Shown here: positions 5,793 to 6,812 of the stretch, piece by piece
How the letters are laid out: each line of letters starts with the position of its first letter
Position numbering within the stretch: position 1 is the stretch's first letter
DNA from: Desulfobacteraceae bacterium
GTDB lineage: Bacteria > Desulfobacterota > DSM-4660 > Desulfatiglandales > JALVMZ01
DNA length: 6,812 nt
Assembly (NCBI GenBank): GCA_027032655.1
Contig: JALVMZ010000095.1
Span: 1-6,812 of the forward strand
Direction: 5' to 3'
The notes under the pieces: model-generated
Told to the model about the DNA's origin: nothing
What the model saw: the letters and a program-made list of their open reading frames with translations, nothing else
The model's database searches: none
Translations under genes and position numbers: made by a program

Positions 5793-5929
5793 ATCAGGCG
5801 AATGGTATCGTCCTTTCGCTTCCGTTCGCTCCGCCGTCCATGGCTTCGCTCACTGCTGATTTTTTTCTGATTTACATCCATGTATCAGAAAAAAATAAAG
5901 CCGCTCAAGGAAGATACCATCCACCTGAT
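5793..5929. repeat. 137-bp nested inverted-repeat element (MITE/REP-like or structured RNA)
   Basis: The outer arms 5793-5815 and 5907-5929 are inverted copies matching at 20 of 23 positions. A second, inner pair, ATTTTTTTCTGAT (5859-5871) and ATCAGAAAAAAAT (5884-5896), is a perfect 13-bp inverted repeat. Around its centre, ACAT (5874-5877) also pairs with ATGT (5880-5883), and GC (5855-5856) with GC (5900-5901). Between outer and inner left arms lies a GC-richer stretch (5815-5854) with TTCGCT at 5815, 5825 and 5845. Of the three outer mismatches, two become G-U wobbles in a minus-strand RNA and none do in a plus-strand RNA. No transposase gene and no clear target-site duplication are visible. 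It most resembles a small non-autonomous mobile or REP-type element. Confidence 0.75.
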
Positions 5930-6006
5930 AGCCCCTATAAAATTTATCTCAATATTCAATTTAATAGGAGATGAACCTAAAAATATCACTGAAAAAGGGT
6001 AGAACA

Positions 6007-6812
6007 ATGAAAAGAATTGCCGGCTTTTTCTTAATTGTTATTCTTCTTGTCATCCCGTCAACTGCTATCTGCTATCAAAAGTATGATTTTAATCTTCCTG
6101 TCCAGGAATTCAGGCTCAAAAATGGGATGATGTTTCTTGTCCTTGAAAGGCATACCACACCACAGGTTGCATGCAGGCTGGTCATAAGAGCAGGCTCTGC
6201 CCTTGAGGATACTGGAAAAACTGGCCTTGCACATCTTATAGAGCATATGATGTTTAAAGGGACAAAGAATTTTGGATCCATTGATTTTAAGAGACAGCTT
6301 CAGCTTGAGGGAAGGTTAAATGATATATTTGTTAAAATTAAAGAAGAAAGGGGACGAAGGAATCCTGATACAAAGAAAATAGAGCAATTAAAGAAAGAGG
6401 CCCAAGAGTTTAGAAACTCCATTAAAAAGCTCTACATCCCGCAGGTGTTTTCATCCCAGTTGGCAAAAAATGGAGCTGTAAATATAAATGCATTTACCAC
6501 AAAGGATCAGACACAGTATTTTATGTCCATTCCATCTGATATGCTTGAGCAGTGGTTCAGTATTGTTAGTGAGCAGATTTTTGAACCTGCATGGTGGGAT
6601 TTCTTTACAGAAAAAGAGGTGGTAAAGAGGGAATGGGCATTCAGGTATGTAAACAGTCCCATTAGTTATTCCTGGCTTCAACTTTATTCCCTTGCATATA
6701 TGGCACATCCATATCGGAATCCAACCATTGGGTGGAAGAGTGATATTGATGGTCTGAGTCCTGGTGATGCAAAGGATTTTCACAGGAGATATTATTGCCC
6801 TGAAAACACAGT
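6007..6812 (+). CDS. Exported M16-family zinc metallopeptidase (3' end outside window)
   Basis: The first 268 residues of an M16 (pitrilysin/processing-peptidase-like) zinc peptidase; the frame is open to the window edge. An N-terminal signal peptide (MKR, hydrophobic 5-17, probable cleavage after STA at 20) predicts export to the periplasm or cell surface. The inverted zinc motif H76-L-I-E79-H80 is intact, and E202-KEVVKR-E209 fits the downstream motif, with E209 as the expected third zinc ligand. The H80-E209 distance is about 50 residues longer than in pitrilysin owing to a charged, probably helical insert at about 95-145. As far as I recall, similar inserts occur in a bacterial M16 subgroup. 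AAGGG (5995-5999) lies 7 bp before ATG. An in-frame ATG at 5971 abuts its only GGAG with no spacing and is less likely. The protein may act alone or with a paired M16 subunit encoded downstream. Confidence 0.9.
   Translation, partial: MKRIAGFFLIVILLVIPSTAICYQKYDFNLPVQEFRLKNGMMFLVLERHTTPQVACRLVIRAGSALEDTGKTGLAHLIEHMMFKGTKNFGSIDFKRQLQLEGRLNDIFVKIKEERGRRNPDTKKIEQLKKEAQEFRNSIKKLYIPQVFSSQLAKNGAVNINAFTTKDQTQYFMSIPSDMLEQWFSIVSEQIFEPAWWDFFTEKEVVKREWAFRYVNSPISYSWLQLYSLAYMAHPYRNPTIGWKSDIDGLSPGDAKDFHRRYYCPENT

Larger units (their letters stand above)
5692..6006. other. 315-bp intergenic space before the M16 peptidase gene
   Basis: No convincing gene is seen here. An open frame at 5738-5974 lacks a ribosome-binding site, starts with TTG and has a composition dictated by the repeat it crosses. 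The space holds a candidate promoter (5748-5776) and a nested inverted-repeat element (5793-5929). A weak AAAA/TTTT hairpin just after the LUD gene is too poor to call a terminator. Confidence 0.7.

Noticed and set aside
5738..5974. 78-codon open frame in the last intergenic space
   Set aside because: TTG start without a ribosome site, low-complexity N-terminus, and its middle is the nested inverted repeat rather than protein-like sequence.
5971..6006. In-frame ATG at 5971 as start of the M16 peptidase
   Set aside because: Its only Shine-Dalgarno-like GGAG directly abuts the ATG, and starting at 6007 gives a standard signal peptide with AAGGG 7 bp upstream.
6451..6783. 110-codon minus-strand frame over the M16 gene
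   Set aside because: Antisense shadow of a well-supported peptidase reading frame with signal peptide and zinc motif.

Overview
The window is 6.8 kb of AT-rich, densely coding bacterial DNA. It holds eight protein-coding genes, one on the minus strand and seven on the plus strand, the last cut by the window edge. A clostridial-style dicluster ferredoxin with an Asp ligand, a His-type Thi4, a LUD-domain protein with a C-terminal cysteine cluster and an M16 peptidase together suggest a strict or facultative anaerobe. The flavour is Desulfobacterota or Nitrospirota, but this taxonomic guess rests on family distribution from memory and is weak. No rRNA, tRNA, CRISPR array or transposase gene was seen.

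Region 1 (1-900) is the most AT-rich part. A small ferredoxin gene (minus strand, 173-457) diverges from an HxlR-type winged-helix regulator (plus strand, 573-851) across a 115-bp intergenic space with overlapping candidate promoters. A near-perfect inverted repeat of about 20 bp (140-159 and 485-505) brackets the ferredoxin gene. The right copy sits at its predicted transcription start and the left copy just past its stop codon. This is the most unusual structure in the window and could be an invertible or mobile cassette, a pair of operators, or complementary mRNA ends.

Region 2 (921-1727) is a TIM-barrel sugar-phosphate isomerase/epimerase-like gene of unknown substrate.

Region 3 (1743-5691) looks like one operon. 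A good sigma70-like promoter (1743-1770) and a leader hairpin (1802-1821) precede thi4 (sulfide-dependent thiazole synthase, His in place of the suicidal Cys). A DHH-family phosphoesterase, the MgtE magnesium transporter/channel and a LUD-domain protein follow. Gaps are only 13-17 bp and each gene has its own Shine-Dalgarno. The products do not form one pathway; the arrangement looks like a housekeeping operon.

Region 4 (5692-6006) is a 315-bp intergenic space containing a candidate promoter and a 137-bp nested inverted-repeat element (5793-5929) with a GC-richer insert. It resembles a MITE/REP-type element or a structured RNA leader. It is followed by the start of an exported M16 zinc peptidase gene (6007 to beyond the window end).
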